Assembly: GCF_002807685.1 (NCBI RefSeq) | Contig: NZ_PEAX01000006.1 | Location: 1-64,000 of the forward strand | Reading direction: 5' to 3' | Source of the DNA: Neoalteromonas flava | Lineage (GTDB): Bacteria > Pseudomonadota > Gammaproteobacteria > Enterobacterales > Alteromonadaceae | DNA: 64,000 bases | Shown here: positions 46,585 to 56,465 of the stretch, piece after piece | Layout of the letters: each line of letters starts with the position of its first letter | How positions within the stretch are numbered: the first letter of the stretch is position 1 | The notes under the pieces: generated by a model | What the model saw: the letters and a program-made list of their open reading frames with translations, nothing else | Told to the model about the DNA's origin: nothing | Databases searched by the model: none | Made by a program: the position numbers and the translations under genes

Positions 46585-47829
46585 ATGCGTGTCGTTGTGA
46601 TTGGTTATGTCTGGCCTGAGCCTAACTCCTCAGCAGCTGGCCGCAATATGTTAAATATTTTATCGGCGCTGCAGGCACAACAATGGGACGTGAACTTCGT
46701 TTGCGCAGCGGCTGACAGTGAACACGCCGTATCCTTGCCGCAATTGGGCATCACTACGCATCATGTGGCCATTAATGATCCAGCGTTTGACCAACTAATC
46801 CAGCAACTTGAACCCGATATCGCCCTCTTCGACCGGTTTATGATCGAAGAGCAATTTTCTTGGCGTGTTCGCAAGTATTGTCCGCATACCCTGTGCATCT
46901 TAAACACTGAAGATTTGCATGCATTGCGCAGTGCCAGGCATCAAGGCTTGAAAGCAGAAAGTGAAACAATCAATTTGCATACGGATAAGTTTTATCGCGA
47001 AATTGCGAGTATTTTGCGCAGTGATCTTACCCTGTTGGTTTCGAATGCAGAAAAGCAATTCCTCCAGCAGAGCTTTGCCATTAGCGATGAGTTGTTGTGT
47101 CACTTTCCGCTATTTCCTACAATTCAGTCAAATACTGCAGTACCCAGTTTTGAGCAGCGCAGTGACCTGGCATTTATTGGTAATTTTAGGCATGAACCAA
47201 ACTGGGATTGTGTGCGCTACTTATACACTGACATTTGGCCACGCCTTAGCCAACAATTACCACACGCTAAGCTAAGAATTTATGGTGCGTATCCGCCCCC
47301 CAAAGCAACTCAATTGCATTCTCCACGTAAACGTTTCTTGATAGAAGGCTGGGCACGCGATGCGCAAGAGGTGCTGGCAAACGCTCGGGTATGCCTAGCA
47401 CCTGTGCGATTTGGTGCTGGAATTAAAGGTAAGTTTTTAGACGCTTTTCAAGCAGGCACTCCCTGTGTTACCTCAACAGTTGGGAGCGAAGGGTTAGACC
47501 CAACTGACGAATGGCCTGGTGCGATTTGTACTGATGATGACGCAATCATTGCGGCAGCTTCAACGCTTTATAACAATCAGGAGCGCTGGCAAATGGCGCA
47601 CACTAAAGCGCTCTCGCGACGCGTAACTGCTACAGACCTAGCACGTGAACAACAGAGGCTGGTCGAATACATCCAGCAAGCAAAACAAGACCTCGCTGGG
47701 CGTCGCTCACGCAACTTTATTGGTGCTATGTTACGTCATCACCATTTGGCAAGTACTCAATACATGGGGCAATGGATAGAGGCGAAAAGTGCGTTGAAAG
47801 CAGCCATAGCTGCGACTAAAGATGACTAA
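46585..47829 (+). CDS. Glycosyltransferase, GT4/group 1 type
   Basis: 414 residues from the ATG at 46585; the longer open frame upstream lies antisense to panE. The N-terminal domain starts VVVIGYVWPEPNSSAAGRN, and the C-terminal Rossmann domain has FIGNFRHEPNWDCVRY and RFGAGIKGKFLDAFQAGTP, the donor-binding part of group 1 glycosyltransferases. It has no signal peptide. It is not in a polysaccharide cluster, so its acceptor is unknown. Its stop overlaps that of sufE by 4 bp. Confidence 0.87.
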   Translation: MRVVVIGYVWPEPNSSAAGRNMLNILSALQAQQWDVNFVCAAADSEHAVSLPQLGITTHHVAINDPAFDQLIQQLEPDIALFDRFMIEEQFSWRVRKYCPHTLCILNTEDLHALRSARHQGLKAESETINLHTDKFYREIASILRSDLTLLVSNAEKQFLQQSFAISDELLCHFPLFPTIQSNTAVPSFEQRSDLAFIGNFRHEPNWDCVRYLYTDIWPRLSQQLPHAKLRIYGAYPPPKATQLHSPRKRFLIEGWARDAQEVLANARVCLAPVRFGAGIKGKFLDAFQAGTPCVTSTVGSEGLDPTDEWPGAICTDDDAIIAAASTLYNNQERWQMAHTKALSRRVTATDLAREQQRLVEYIQQAKQDLAGRRSRNFIGAMLRHHHLASTQYMGQWIEAKSALKAAIAATKDD

Positions 47830-48227
47830 CTTTGCTGAATACGACGGATAACCGCCGCCAATCCGTTTTGCCTCGAGGGACTTAAAAAACGCTGTAATCC
47901 AATCTCAGCGAGATAAGCCTGATAATCAAACGTTTGCTGTTCAGCGGGAGCCAGCGCGTTAGCTTTCTCCAAAATAATCGCCAACAAACCACGGACAATC
48001 TTGGCCGGCGAGTAAGCCGAATAAATCCGTTTACCGCTATCAGCTTTAGTGACGCCCATCCAAACCGCGGCTTCACAGCCCACAACTTTGTTCGCGTCAG
48101 TTTGGATCGCGGGACTATCAGCCAGCAAAGATTTGCCGGCCAGCATCACTTGACGCAGCATGCTGTCCCACGCATTACAACTCGCGACTTGTTTAGCTAA
48201 TGGAAGTAAAGAATTATCGTGTTTCAA
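47826..48227 (-). CDS. SufE/CsdE-family cysteine desulfurase activator
   Basis: 133 residues. The sulfur-accepting Cys51 is in VVGCEAAVWMG, and the rest fits SufE (YSPAKIVRGLLAIILE). It takes persulfide from a cysteine desulfurase for Fe-S assembly or tRNA modification. No sufS or csdA is adjacent, and csdE is the more likely name for a lone copy. A DUF2750 gene lies 6 bp upstream. Confidence 0.92.
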   Translation of the reverse strand: MKHDNSLLPLAKQVASCNAWDSMLRQVMLAGKSLLADSPAIQTDANKVVGCEAAVWMGVTKADSGKRIYSAYSPAKIVRGLLAIILEKANALAPAEQQTFDYQAYLAEIGLQRFLSPSRQNGLAAVIRRIQQS

Positions 48228-48233
48228 TCGAGC

Positions 48234-48647
48234 TTACTTAGCGTTGAGCTCTTGCCAACATTCAAGCCATTCATTGGCCGTGATCACAATCCCCTCTTCT
48301 TCTTCGCCGCAGGGGAAAATCAGCAATAGCGTATTATTGTTGCTTAAGCCGTCAACCCAAACATTGACGAACTCATCTAACGGGATCGATTTGGGTTCAC
48401 ATTCAGGAAAGTCATCGCGCTCCCAACCCACCACAAAGTCATGATGCGGCCAAATGGGTAAACACAATTCATTTTCGCTTTCTACCATGACCCAACCATT
48501 TTTGCCGAACAAGCCCCAGAGTGATGGTACTTTTTGCAAATGTTCTAAAAAGTAGTCAAAACGCTGTTCCGGTGTAAGCCGGGTAATCCGCAGAAATTCC
48601 TCACAGGCTAACGGATCGTGTTTGTGGTCATGTCCTTCGATTTGCAT
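48234..48647 (-). CDS. DUF2750-domain protein
   Basis: 137 residues, acidic, with an N-terminal helical stretch (LTPEQRFDYFLEHLQKVPSLWGLFG), then the motif LCLPIWPHHDFVVGWERDDF typical of DUF2750. It is soluble with no signal. It lies 6 bp ahead of sufE/csdE, so both are likely on one transcript. The function of the family is unknown. Confidence 0.82.
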   Translation of the reverse strand: MQIEGHDHKHDPLACEEFLRITRLTPEQRFDYFLEHLQKVPSLWGLFGKNGWVMVESENELCLPIWPHHDFVVGWERDDFPECEPKSIPLDEFVNVWVDGLSNNNTLLLIFPCGEEEEGIVITANEWLECWQELNAK

Positions 48648-48843
48648 GTTTTACTTTCCCTTTGTAAAAGTGGCGTGATTGTACAGACTGCATCAATTCA
48701 CTGCTAGTAAATTTGGACAAAAATTATGCATCATTTTAGTTGCTATACGCGCCGCAAAGAATGCCCACATTCGACGTTTTTTTATGCGAAATTTGTTAAC
48801 ATAGCGTTCAAGTAAATGATTTATTCAACGCAGTATCCAGTTA

Positions 48844-49650
48844 ATGAAGATTATCTCTTTTAATATCAATGGCATTCGCGCCCGCTTACATCAACTACAA
48901 GCAATTATTGATAAACACTCGCCCGACATCATTGGCCTACAAGAAATCAAAGTCGATAATGATGCTTTCCCTGTAAAAGCCATAGAAAGCATGGGTTATC
49001 ATGTCGCTTTTCATGGCCAAAAGGGCCACTATGGCGTGGCTCTCATGTCCAAAATGCCTGCAGTGGCCGTAGAATACGGGTTTAAAACCGACACAGCTGA
49101 TGCACAGCGTAGAATGATTATTGGTCGTTATGAAATTGATCAGCAACAAGTAACAGTACTTAATGGCTATTTTCCACAAGGGGAAAGTCGTGACCACGCA
49201 ACTAAGTTCCCGGCAAAACGAAAGTTCTATGAAGATTTAAATGATTATCTAGCCACCGAGTGTAGCAATCAGTCTTCACTGATAGTCATGGGTGATATGA
49301 ATATATCCCATACTGACTACGATATTGGGATCGGTGAAGCAAATGCTAAGCGCTGGTTACGTACAGGGAAATGTAGCTTTCTACCTGAAGAACGCGAATG
49401 GCTGAATACCTTATTAAGTTGGGGCCTGCATGATACCTACCGCACACAAAACCCTGAGAATGCTCAAGAGTTTAGTTGGTTTGACTATCGCTCCAAAGGC
49501 TTCGACGACAATCGTGGATTACGTATCGATCTTATCTTGGCGACGAAGCCATTATTAGAACGTCTGACAGATACCGGCATTGACTACGAGTTACGCGGGA
49601 TAGAAAAGCCGTCTGACCATGCCCCGATATGGGCGACATTTGGAGCATAA
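48844..49650 (+). CDS. xthA: Exodeoxyribonuclease III
   Basis: 268 residues, AP endonuclease family. Metal and catalytic residues lie in [17 protein letters not shown] (Glu), [13 protein letters not shown] and the terminal KPSDHAPIW (Asp-His pair). It cuts DNA at abasic sites and degrades 3' ends in base-excision repair. The CbiM-like gene starts 3 bp after its stop, so the two are co-transcribed. Confidence 0.96.
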   Translation: MKIISFNINGIRARLHQLQAIIDKHSPDIIGLQEIKVDNDAFPVKAIESMGYHVAFHGQKGHYGVALMSKMPAVAVEYGFKTDTADAQRRMIIGRYEIDQQQVTVLNGYFPQGESRDHATKFPAKRKFYEDLNDYLATECSNQSSLIVMGDMNISHTDYDIGIGEANAKRWLRTGKCSFLPEEREWLNTLLSWGLHDTYRTQNPENAQEFSWFDYRSKGFDDNRGLRIDLILATKPLLERLTDTGIDYELRGIEKPSDHAPIWATFGA

Positions 49651-49653
49651 CCC

Positions 49654-50298
49654 ATGTCGCTGCTGCAGATTATCGGCATAATTGCGTATGCCGCGACCAT
49701 CATTTGGGCAATGCGCCACCTAGACTTTGCCGCGCTCGGAAAGTCAAAGTTACAACAGCATTTGGTCTTTGGGGCTAGTGCTAGTGTGTTCTTTTTATGG
49801 ATTTTTCGCGCTGGTATCTATGATGGCTTATCAGTCCACTTTCTATGGCTAACCGCACTAGCACTTACACTGGGCGTGCGCTACTCCATACTTGCAGCGA
49901 CTGCGGCGTTACTCGGTGTAACAGCAATCGGGTTAGAAGACTGGGCGATGTTCGGCATCAATGGTCTGTTCGGTATTCTCATACCCATTGCGCTAACACA
50001 TCTGATTTACAATATTTCATTCCATCGTTTGCCGCGCAATTTATTTGTTTACATCTTCGTTTGCGCCTTTTTCCCCGGCGCGTTGATGATAGCGCTTAAA
50101 ATGGCATTAGTCGGCGGATTTTATACCCTGGACGGGATCTACGATTGGTTAACCGTAAAAGATAATTATCTCGTGTTGATCCCATTACTATTGTTTCCAG
50201 AGGGCATGCTTAACGGCATGACGATGACGCTATTAGTGATTTATCGACCGCACTGGGTCTACACTTTCCACGATAAGTTTTATATCGATGGTAAATAA
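49654..50298 (+). CDS. CbiM-like membrane protein (ECF-type permease family)
   Basis: 214 residues with about six transmembrane segments. The closing LFPEGMLNGMTMTLL resembles CbiM-type substrate-specific components (PF01891) of energy-coupling cobalt/nickel transporters, where a PEG/xxG motif occurs. The N-terminal His-rich metal-binding start of true CbiM is lacking. No ATPase or CbiQ subunit is adjacent. A shared role with xthA is not obvious. Substrate unknown. Confidence 0.65.
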   Translation: MSLLQIIGIIAYAATIIWAMRHLDFAALGKSKLQQHLVFGASASVFFLWIFRAGIYDGLSVHFLWLTALALTLGVRYSILAATAALLGVTAIGLEDWAMFGINGLFGILIPIALTHLIYNISFHRLPRNLFVYIFVCAFFPGALMIALKMALVGGFYTLDGIYDWLTVKDNYLVLIPLLLFPEGMLNGMTMTLLVIYRPHWVYTFHDKFYIDGK

Positions 50299-50320
50299 TA
50301 GCGCTGCAGCAAACTGAAAT

Positions 50321-50349
50321 AAAAAAACCACCGTTAAATAGCGGTGGTT
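50321..50349 (-). terminator. Rho-independent terminator after the phosphoribosyltransferase gene
   Basis: On the minus strand AACCACCG-CTATTTAA-CGGTGGTT forms an 8-bp perfect stem followed by TTTTTA. It is 60 bp past the stop at 50409. On the plus strand the U-tract is absent. Confidence 0.8.
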
Positions 50350-50408
50350 GGTATTCAGCAGTCAATTACTTTTGTTCGCCCAGAACAACGACTATAGGCA
50401 ACGCAATT

Positions 50409-50969
50409 CTAATCAAACAATACATCCATAATATTGCTTAACTCCGTTTTTCCTGCACGGATTTCTTGTTCGGTCAACCCTGCCAGTTCATGCGGAAATA
50501 CTAACCACTCATCGCTCTCGCGAATGTAATAGTCAGGAACCAACTGAGTCTTATTGTTTGCGGGTTTATACCAAGGACAGGCGATACGCACATCTGTTGG
50601 CATATTGAGGCGCATCTGTGCTTTGATTTGCTTGATCAAGGCGTCTACACTGCGGCCTGAGTCAAATACATCATCGACAATCAAAATGGCATCATCAGCG
50701 TTGGCATTCTCAATCAGGTAATGCAAACCGTGGACACGAATTTCCTTGGATTGCTTATCAATACCGTAATATGACGACGTACGTACTGCAATATGGTCCG
50801 TTGGTGTCTGCTTAAACTCAAAAAACTCTTGTACCGCGATACCAATCGGAGCACCTCCACGCCAGATACCGATAATAAACTGTGGCCGAAAGCCATCTTC
50901 ATAGACTTGATGCGCGAGTCGAAATGAATCTTCAAGTAAGGATTGTGCGGTAATATAGGTTTTTTGCAT
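50409..50969 (-). CDS. Phosphoribosyltransferase
   Basis: 186 residues with a type I phosphoribosyltransferase fold. The PRPP-binding motif is ILIVDDVFDSGRSVD (about residues 114-128), and GIWRGGAPIG forms the PPi loop. The length and C-terminal region fit a hypoxanthine/xanthine-guanine-type enzyme. The base specificity is uncertain. It lies 42 bp downstream of the lolC-like gene on the same strand and ends in a terminator. Confidence 0.85.
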   Translation of the reverse strand: MQKTYITAQSLLEDSFRLAHQVYEDGFRPQFIIGIWRGGAPIGIAVQEFFEFKQTPTDHIAVRTSSYYGIDKQSKEIRVHGLHYLIENANADDAILIVDDVFDSGRSVDALIKQIKAQMRLNMPTDVRIACPWYKPANNKTQLVPDYYIRESDEWLVFPHELAGLTEQEIRAGKTELSNIMDVLFD

Positions 50970-51011
50970 GAGCAGCCCCAGAAAATCAATTCGCGCAAGT
51001 ATAGTGAAAAC

Positions 51012-52205
51012 TTACTCGTATTGTAAGGCTCTTGCCGGTTCAACTGACAACGCTTTAAATGCGGGATACAAAGTGGACAGTACACACAGCAATAGCGCAA
51101 AAGCAGCAACCCCTATCACCTGTTCAAACCGCAGGTCAATCGGCAGACCACCACTTAAACTGTAGCCGGTAGATACCCCTAACGCAGCAAACATTGGGTT
51201 TAACCCAAGCACTAAAAGTACGCCAAGTAGTGTACCAAGAGCGGCTCCCTTTAGGCCGTTTAACATGCCATTGAAAAGAAAAATCGTCATCACGCTGGTG
51301 CGCCGCATACCTAGCGTCATTAGGATCGCAATATCGCCCTGCTTTTCATTGACCACCATCACCAACGCGGAAATGATATTGAATGCGGCGACTGCTATAA
51401 CCAACAGCAACAACAGAAACATCATATTTTTTTCCATTTTTACTGCGTCAAACAAAGGGCCTTGACGTGCCCTCCAAGTATCATACCCAATACTTTCTCG
51501 CGCCAACACATCTGCTGTTGCTTGATAGGCAAATGCGTCGTGCAAAAATAACCGCGATGTCGCAACTGGACCAGTCTCCCGTTTCAAACGCTGGAGGTCA
51601 TTAACATGCATATACAGCGTTTTGTCATCCAACTCCGAACCCATATCAAACACGCCAACAACTTCGACCAGACGTTGACTGGGTACACGTCCAAATGGGG
51701 TATAGACCGAGGCTCCAGCGAGTAACAAACGTAGCGGTTCGCCCGGCCTAATACCAAGCTGAGATGCTAATGCGCGGCCAATAATAATGTGGTAACTGCC
51801 AGGCGTAAGATCGCTTAATTGTCCTACCAGCAAATTGTCGTCGATAATCGAATACTGAGCCATTTTTACTGGGTCTACCCCTTGGATCATAACGCCACGC
51901 AATGCATTTGGCGTCTGTAATACGCCTTCGGCTTCGGTATATGGCATTGCCCCAGTAACTTCAGGCAAGGCCAGCTGGGTAATTTGTGTAGCAGGGGCCT
52001 GTGCGACCACATGCGGCATTACACCTAAAATTCGTTGCTTAAGCTGCCCTTCAAAACCATTCATCACTGACAACACAACGATTAACGCCATGATCCCCAG
52101 GGTAATACCAGCGACCGAAAAAAAGTTAATAAATGCCACAAAGCTGCTGCTTTGCTTAGCTTTGGAGTAGCGCAGGCCAATAAATGCAAAAACGGGATGA
52201 AACAT
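51012..52205 (-). CDS. lolC: Lipoprotein-releasing ABC transporter permease, LolC/LolE family
   Basis: 397 residues with four transmembrane helices (about 22-45, 270-290, 315-345, 360-385) and a large periplasmic domain. The first helix region (FFSVAGITLGIMALIVVLSVMNGFE) and the periplasmic YTPFGRVPSQR, close to the LolC Hook, are typical. LolCDE extracts lipoproteins from the inner membrane. lolD (ATPase) and lolE are not next to it, unlike the usual lolCDE operon. It could be a LolF-type single permease with lolD elsewhere. Confidence 0.88.
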   Translation of the reverse strand: MFHPVFAFIGLRYSKAKQSSSFVAFINFFSVAGITLGIMALIVVLSVMNGFEGQLKQRILGVMPHVVAQAPATQITQLALPEVTGAMPYTEAEGVLQTPNALRGVMIQGVDPVKMAQYSIIDDNLLVGQLSDLTPGSYHIIIGRALASQLGIRPGEPLRLLLAGASVYTPFGRVPSQRLVEVVGVFDMGSELDDKTLYMHVNDLQRLKRETGPVATSRLFLHDAFAYQATADVLARESIGYDTWRARQGPLFDAVKMEKNMMFLLLLLVIAVAAFNIISALVMVVNEKQGDIAILMTLGMRRTSVMTIFLFNGMLNGLKGAALGTLLGVLLVLGLNPMFAALGVSTGYSLSGGLPIDLRFEQVIGVAAFALLLCVLSTLYPAFKALSVEPARALQYE

Positions 52206-52233
52206 AGCTTCCTAACGCTTGAAACTTCGAATA

Positions 52234-52250
52234 AAGCAATTGAATTGCTT
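52234..52250. promoter_or_regulatory. Palindrome in the lolC-PilZ divergent gap
   Basis: AAGCAATTGAATTGCTT, a perfect 8-bp inverted repeat around a single G, flanked by CTTCG and CGAAAG. It sits between two divergent starts and may be an operator. No regulator is known. Confidence 0.35.
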
Positions 52251-52324
52251 GCGAAAGTTATGGTTAATGCGACAATGCAAACGCATGATACGAACATCTG
52301 TAAAGCCATACAAGGTAATCTACT

Positions 52325-52930
52325 ATGGATCAGTCATTCGATACGCTCTCAGCTGCGCAGAAAAAAGATCGGTTTAATGAATTCTTTTTGCTTAAACATA
52401 CGCTAAACGTCAACATCAAAGCCGTTGAAAAAGCAGCAATTCCCGCGCATCACGAACTTGAATCGTCTATGCCCTATGCCTTCAAGATTGCCGGAGAACT
52501 TTCGAGCATTGAAGCTCAGGCTCTGCGTCCTTTACGCAATCTCAGCAATCATGCTGCTGAGTTGGCTGATTTTTTAACTGCACAAGCGCGTAAAATTGAT
52601 CTAATGATGTCTTATATCCTTCATCAGCAAGACGATAAAACGCTGCGTTACGCAACGTTGCGTTTTGGTGGTGGTGGTATTGAAGTGATTTGTCAGCAGC
52701 CACTTGAAGTGGGCCAAGGTGTTGAACTCAAAATCTTTTTACCAGAGGAAGCGGCCGCTGTTTTCTGCTTCGCGGAAGTTATTGCTTGCGACCCGCACCC
52801 AGATGGTTACCATATCGCGTTTATTTATAGCCGTATCCGTGAAACTGATCAGGAATTGTTAGTTCGCGCCAGTTTGCATTTGCAAACTCAGCAGTTACGC
52901 AAGCGATCTGAAAACAATCAAAATCAGTAG
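52325..52930 (+). CDS. PilZ-like domain protein upstream of mfd
   Basis: 201 residues. The N-terminal half is helical (residues 1-110); the C-terminal half resembles a PilZ barrel (TLRFGGGGIEVICQQPLEVGQGVELKIFLPEE in outline) but lacks a clear RxxxR motif, so c-di-GMP binding is doubtful. A gene of this kind next to mfd is known from other gammaproteobacteria as I remember it. It is divergent from lolC and mfd follows after 37 bp. Confidence 0.75.
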   Translation: MDQSFDTLSAAQKKDRFNEFFLLKHTLNVNIKAVEKAAIPAHHELESSMPYAFKIAGELSSIEAQALRPLRNLSNHAAELADFLTAQARKIDLMMSYILHQQDDKTLRYATLRFGGGGIEVICQQPLEVGQGVELKIFLPEEAAAVFCFAEVIACDPHPDGYHIAFIYSRIRETDQELLVRASLHLQTQQLRKRSENNQNQ

Positions 52931-52967
52931 TAACCGCGTTGTTAGTAACAAGGCCCATTGCGTATTC

Positions 52968-55900
52968 ATGAAAGCATCGATATTTTCCCCCGCATTACCG
53001 CAAAAAAAATCCAATAGCGTCGATTTCTTGCAATGGGGCCAACTACCCAAAAGCAGCGCCGCATTAGCCATCGCAAGCGCAGCAATGCAACACTCAGGCC
53101 CTACGTTGTTAGTAACAGCGGATACGCCGAGCGCCCTTCGTCTCGAACGCGAGATCCAGTTTTTTAGCTTGCCACAAGAAGTGAATATCAACGTGTTTCC
53201 CGATTGGGAAACCTTACCTTACGATACGTTTTCACCGCACCAAGATATAATTTCCCAGCGGCTTGAAACCCTTGACGCACTGTCTAACGCAGCAGACACA
53301 CTAGTCATCGTGCCGATTAATACGTTAATCCAGCGCTTAGCACCGACCAACTATCTAGACCAATACTTACTGCTACTTAAGACCGGGCAAACCGTCGACG
53401 TACAAGCATTCCGCCGCAAACTAGAAAAAGCCGGCTATCTGCACGTCAACCAGGTAATGAGTCACAGTGAGTTTTCAGTGCGTGGCAGCATCATTGATCT
53501 TTTCCCGATGGGCAGTGAACACCCGTTTCGTATCGATTTATTTGATGATGAGATCGATTCTATTCGTCTATTTGATCCAGAGGACCAACGCTCGACCGAT
53601 AAAGTCGAAGAAATTCGGCTATTACCGGCGCGTGAGTTCCCTACCGATAAACCCGCGATCGCGCGATTTAGGGAGCAGTATTTAACCCATTTTGATGCGG
53701 TAAGTTCAAAAGAATCAATTTTTCACCGGGTGACTGCAGGAAATGGAGTTTTACCGGGCGGTATCGAATATTACTTACCACTCTTCTTTGAGCAAACCGC
53801 AACGTTATTTGACTACCTGAGCGAGAATACCCAGATCCTCATGCATGGGGATATCCAGGACGCCTGTGAATTTGTCTGGGCTGACATCCAACATCGCTAT
53901 GAACAACGTCGCTACAATCCAGAACGGCCGTTGCTCGCGCCACAGCATTTGTACCTGTCAGTTGAAGAATTATTTGCCCAACTGAAGCTCTGGCCGCGAG
54001 TAAAGATTAATGCCAATGACGTTGAAGAAAAAGCTGGCAGAACAAATTTTAACGCCCAATTAGTCGATGATATCGCGCTACAACCTCAGCACAAAGAACC
54101 GGCACAACGATTGCGTCAGCGCCTCGAGAAGGTATTGGCAGCGGGCGGTCGCGTGTTGTTTTGTGCGGAAACAATGGGGCGCAAGGAGAATCTATTAGGG
54201 ATCCTGAAGCAAGCGCGCATCAGCACAACAAGCATTGATAGTCTCGATAGTTTTATTCAACAACATGAGCCAGTCGGACTGACGGTTGGTAATGTTGAAA
54301 ACAGTTTTTACCTGGATAATGCCGATGGTCAGTTGCTCCTGATCACCGAAACCGAACTACTTGGGCACAAAGTCAGCCAACGACGACGACGTGACAAACA
54401 AAAAGCCACGGATGAGTCAGCGGTTATTCGCAACTTAGCGGAATTAACCAGTGGGCAACCCGTCGTACATATCGATCATGGTGTGGGCCGATACATTGGT
54501 TTACAAACACTAGATGCTGGCGGGATTAGCACCGAGTACCTCACTATTGAGTATGCCAAAGGTGCGAAACTGTACGTACCTGTTGCCAGTTTACATTTAA
54601 TCAGCCGGTATAGCGGTGGCGATCCTGATCAAGCCCCGTTACACGGGCTCGGCAGTGATGCTTGGAGCAAAGCCAAGAAAAAGGCCGCTGAGAAAGTGCG
54701 TGATGTCGCCGCTCAGTTGCTCGATGTATACGCCCGCCGCGCGGCCAAACCCGGTTTCGCATATAAGATTGACTGGCAGGAGTACCAACGCTTCGCCGAC
54801 AGCTTTCCATTTGAAGAAACCCTGGATCAACAACAAGCAATCAGTGCTGTTATCAATGATATGGGCCTTCCCAGTGCCATGGACCGATTAGTGTGTGGTG
54901 ATGTCGGCTTTGGTAAAACAGAAGTTGCCATGCGAGCAGCTTTTTTGGCTGCAAATCACGGCAAACAGGTGGCGATTTTGGTGCCCACTACCCTGCTTGC
55001 ACAGCAGCATTATGAGAACTTTAAAGACCGCTTTGCGGACTGGCCATTCAACATTGAAGTCATGTCGCGGTTTGTCGGAACTAAGAAGAGTCAAGAAGTG
55101 CTCAATGGGCTTGCCAACGGTAAGGTCGACATAGTGGTTGGAACCCATAAGCTTATCCAAGATGATGTTAAGTATCATGATTTAGGGCTAGTAATCATTG
55201 ATGAAGAACACCGTTTTGGCGTGCGCCAAAAGGATAAATTTAAATCGCTGCGGGCCGACGTGGATATCCTAACACTAACCGCCACTCCTATCCCTAGAAC
55301 ATTGAACATGGCATTAAGTGGAATGCGCGACCTATCAATAATTGCCACTCCTCCAGCCAAGCGTCTGTCGATTAAGACCTTTGTCCAGCAGCGCGACAAA
55401 GAAGTGATCCGCGAAGCCATCATGCGTGAAATTTTACGTGGTGGTCAGGTCTATTTTCTCCACAATGAAGTGGAGAGTATTGAAAAAACGGCTGACGAAA
55501 TTGCGCAAATTGTACCCGAGGCACGCATCGCTATAGGTCACGGTCAAATGCGCGAGCGCGAATTAGAGCAAGTCATGAGTGATTTCTATCACCAGCGCTT
55601 TAATGTTTTGGTGTGTACCACTATCATCGAAACCGGGATTGACGTGCCATCGGCCAATACTATCATTATGGACCGTGCCGACCATCTCGGTTTGGCGCAG
55701 CTCCATCAGCTTCGCGGACGCGTCGGGCGCTCGCATCACCAAGCGTATGCGTACCTCTTAACCCCGCATCCTAAGCGCATGACCCGGGATGCAACGAAAC
55801 GCCTCGAAGCGATTGCTAATTTGGAAGATTTAGGGGCTGGATTCCAGTTGGCCACGCACGATTTAGAAATCAGAGGCGCGGGTGAATTATTGGGTGACGA

Positions 55901-56465
55901 CCAATCCGGTCAAATCGCTTCCATTGGTTTCACGCTGTATATGGACATGCTTGAACAAGCAGTAGAAGCTTTAAAAGAGGGTAAAGAACCTTCACTTGAT
56001 GCAGTTCTAGCCGAACAAACAGAGATTGAATTGCGCATTCCAGCGCTGTTCCCGGATAATTACATTGCGGATGTCAGTACACGCTTGTCACTTTACAAAA
56101 AGCTGGCGAGCTGCAAAAGCAAATTGGATATTGATAATCTGCAAATTGAGCTTATCGATCGTTTCGGTATGTTGCCACAAGCGGCAAAAAACTTAGTCGC
56201 GATTGCCGAGTACAAGCTGCTCGCTAAACAAGTTGGGATCAGCAAGATTGAAATGGGTAACCAAACCGGTAGCATCGAGTTCACTACCACTACGCCTGTG
56301 GATCCGGGTTACATTATCCAATTGGTACAAACCCAGTCGAAGCAGTTCCGTTTTGATGGTCCAACTCGCCTCAAGCTGGTCAATACACCTGAGGATGCCC
56401 AGCAACGTCTGGATATGGTATCTTCATTGTTGCAATCATTTATAAAGGAATCACGCCCCTCATGA
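52968..56465 (+). CDS. mfd: Transcription-repair coupling factor Mfd
   Basis: 1165 residues, full length. The UvrB-like N-terminal domains are followed by an RNA polymerase-interacting domain (about 480-550, VHIDHGVGRYIGLQTLD) and the RecG-like translocase with Walker A GDVGFGKTE (near 644-652), DEEH (near 744), TATPIPRT and QLRGRVGRSHHQAYAYLL. It displaces stalled RNA polymerase and recruits UvrA. The stop overlaps the csiV-type gene by 4 bp. Confidence 0.97.
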   Translation: MKASIFSPALPQKKSNSVDFLQWGQLPKSSAALAIASAAMQHSGPTLLVTADTPSALRLEREIQFFSLPQEVNINVFPDWETLPYDTFSPHQDIISQRLETLDALSNAADTLVIVPINTLIQRLAPTNYLDQYLLLLKTGQTVDVQAFRRKLEKAGYLHVNQVMSHSEFSVRGSIIDLFPMGSEHPFRIDLFDDEIDSIRLFDPEDQRSTDKVEEIRLLPAREFPTDKPAIARFREQYLTHFDAVSSKESIFHRVTAGNGVLPGGIEYYLPLFFEQTATLFDYLSENTQILMHGDIQDACEFVWADIQHRYEQRRYNPERPLLAPQHLYLSVEELFAQLKLWPRVKINANDVEEKAGRTNFNAQLVDDIALQPQHKEPAQRLRQRLEKVLAAGGRVLFCAETMGRKENLLGILKQARISTTSIDSLDSFIQQHEPVGLTVGNVENSFYLDNADGQLLLITETELLGHKVSQRRRRDKQKATDESAVIRNLAELTSGQPVVHIDHGVGRYIGLQTLDAGGISTEYLTIEYAKGAKLYVPVASLHLISRYSGGDPDQAPLHGLGSDAWSKAKKKAAEKVRDVAAQLLDVYARRAAKPGFAYKIDWQEYQRFADSFPFEETLDQQQAISAVINDMGLPSAMDRLVCGDVGFGKTEVAMRAAFLAANHGKQVAILVPTTLLAQQHYENFKDRFADWPFNIEVMSRFVGTKKSQEVLNGLANGKVDIVVGTHKLIQDDVKYHDLGLVIIDEEHRFGVRQKDKFKSLRADVDILTLTATPIPRTLNMALSGMRDLSIIATPPAKRLSIKTFVQQRDKEVIREAIMREILRGGQVYFLHNEVESIEKTADEIAQIVPEARIAIGHGQMRERELEQVMSDFYHQRFNVLVCTTIIETGIDVPSANTIIMDRADHLGLAQLHQLRGRVGRSHHQAYAYLLTPHPKRMTRDATKRLEAIANLEDLGAGFQLATHDLEIRGAGELLGDDQSGQIASIGFTLYMDMLEQAVEALKEGKEPSLDAVLAEQTEIELRIPALFPDNYIADVSTRLSLYKKLASCKSKLDIDNLQIELIDRFGMLPQAAKNLVAIAEYKLLAKQVGISKIEMGNQTGSIEFTTTTPVDPGYIIQLVQTQSKQFRFDGPTRLKLVNTPEDAQQRLDMVSSLLQSFIKESRPS

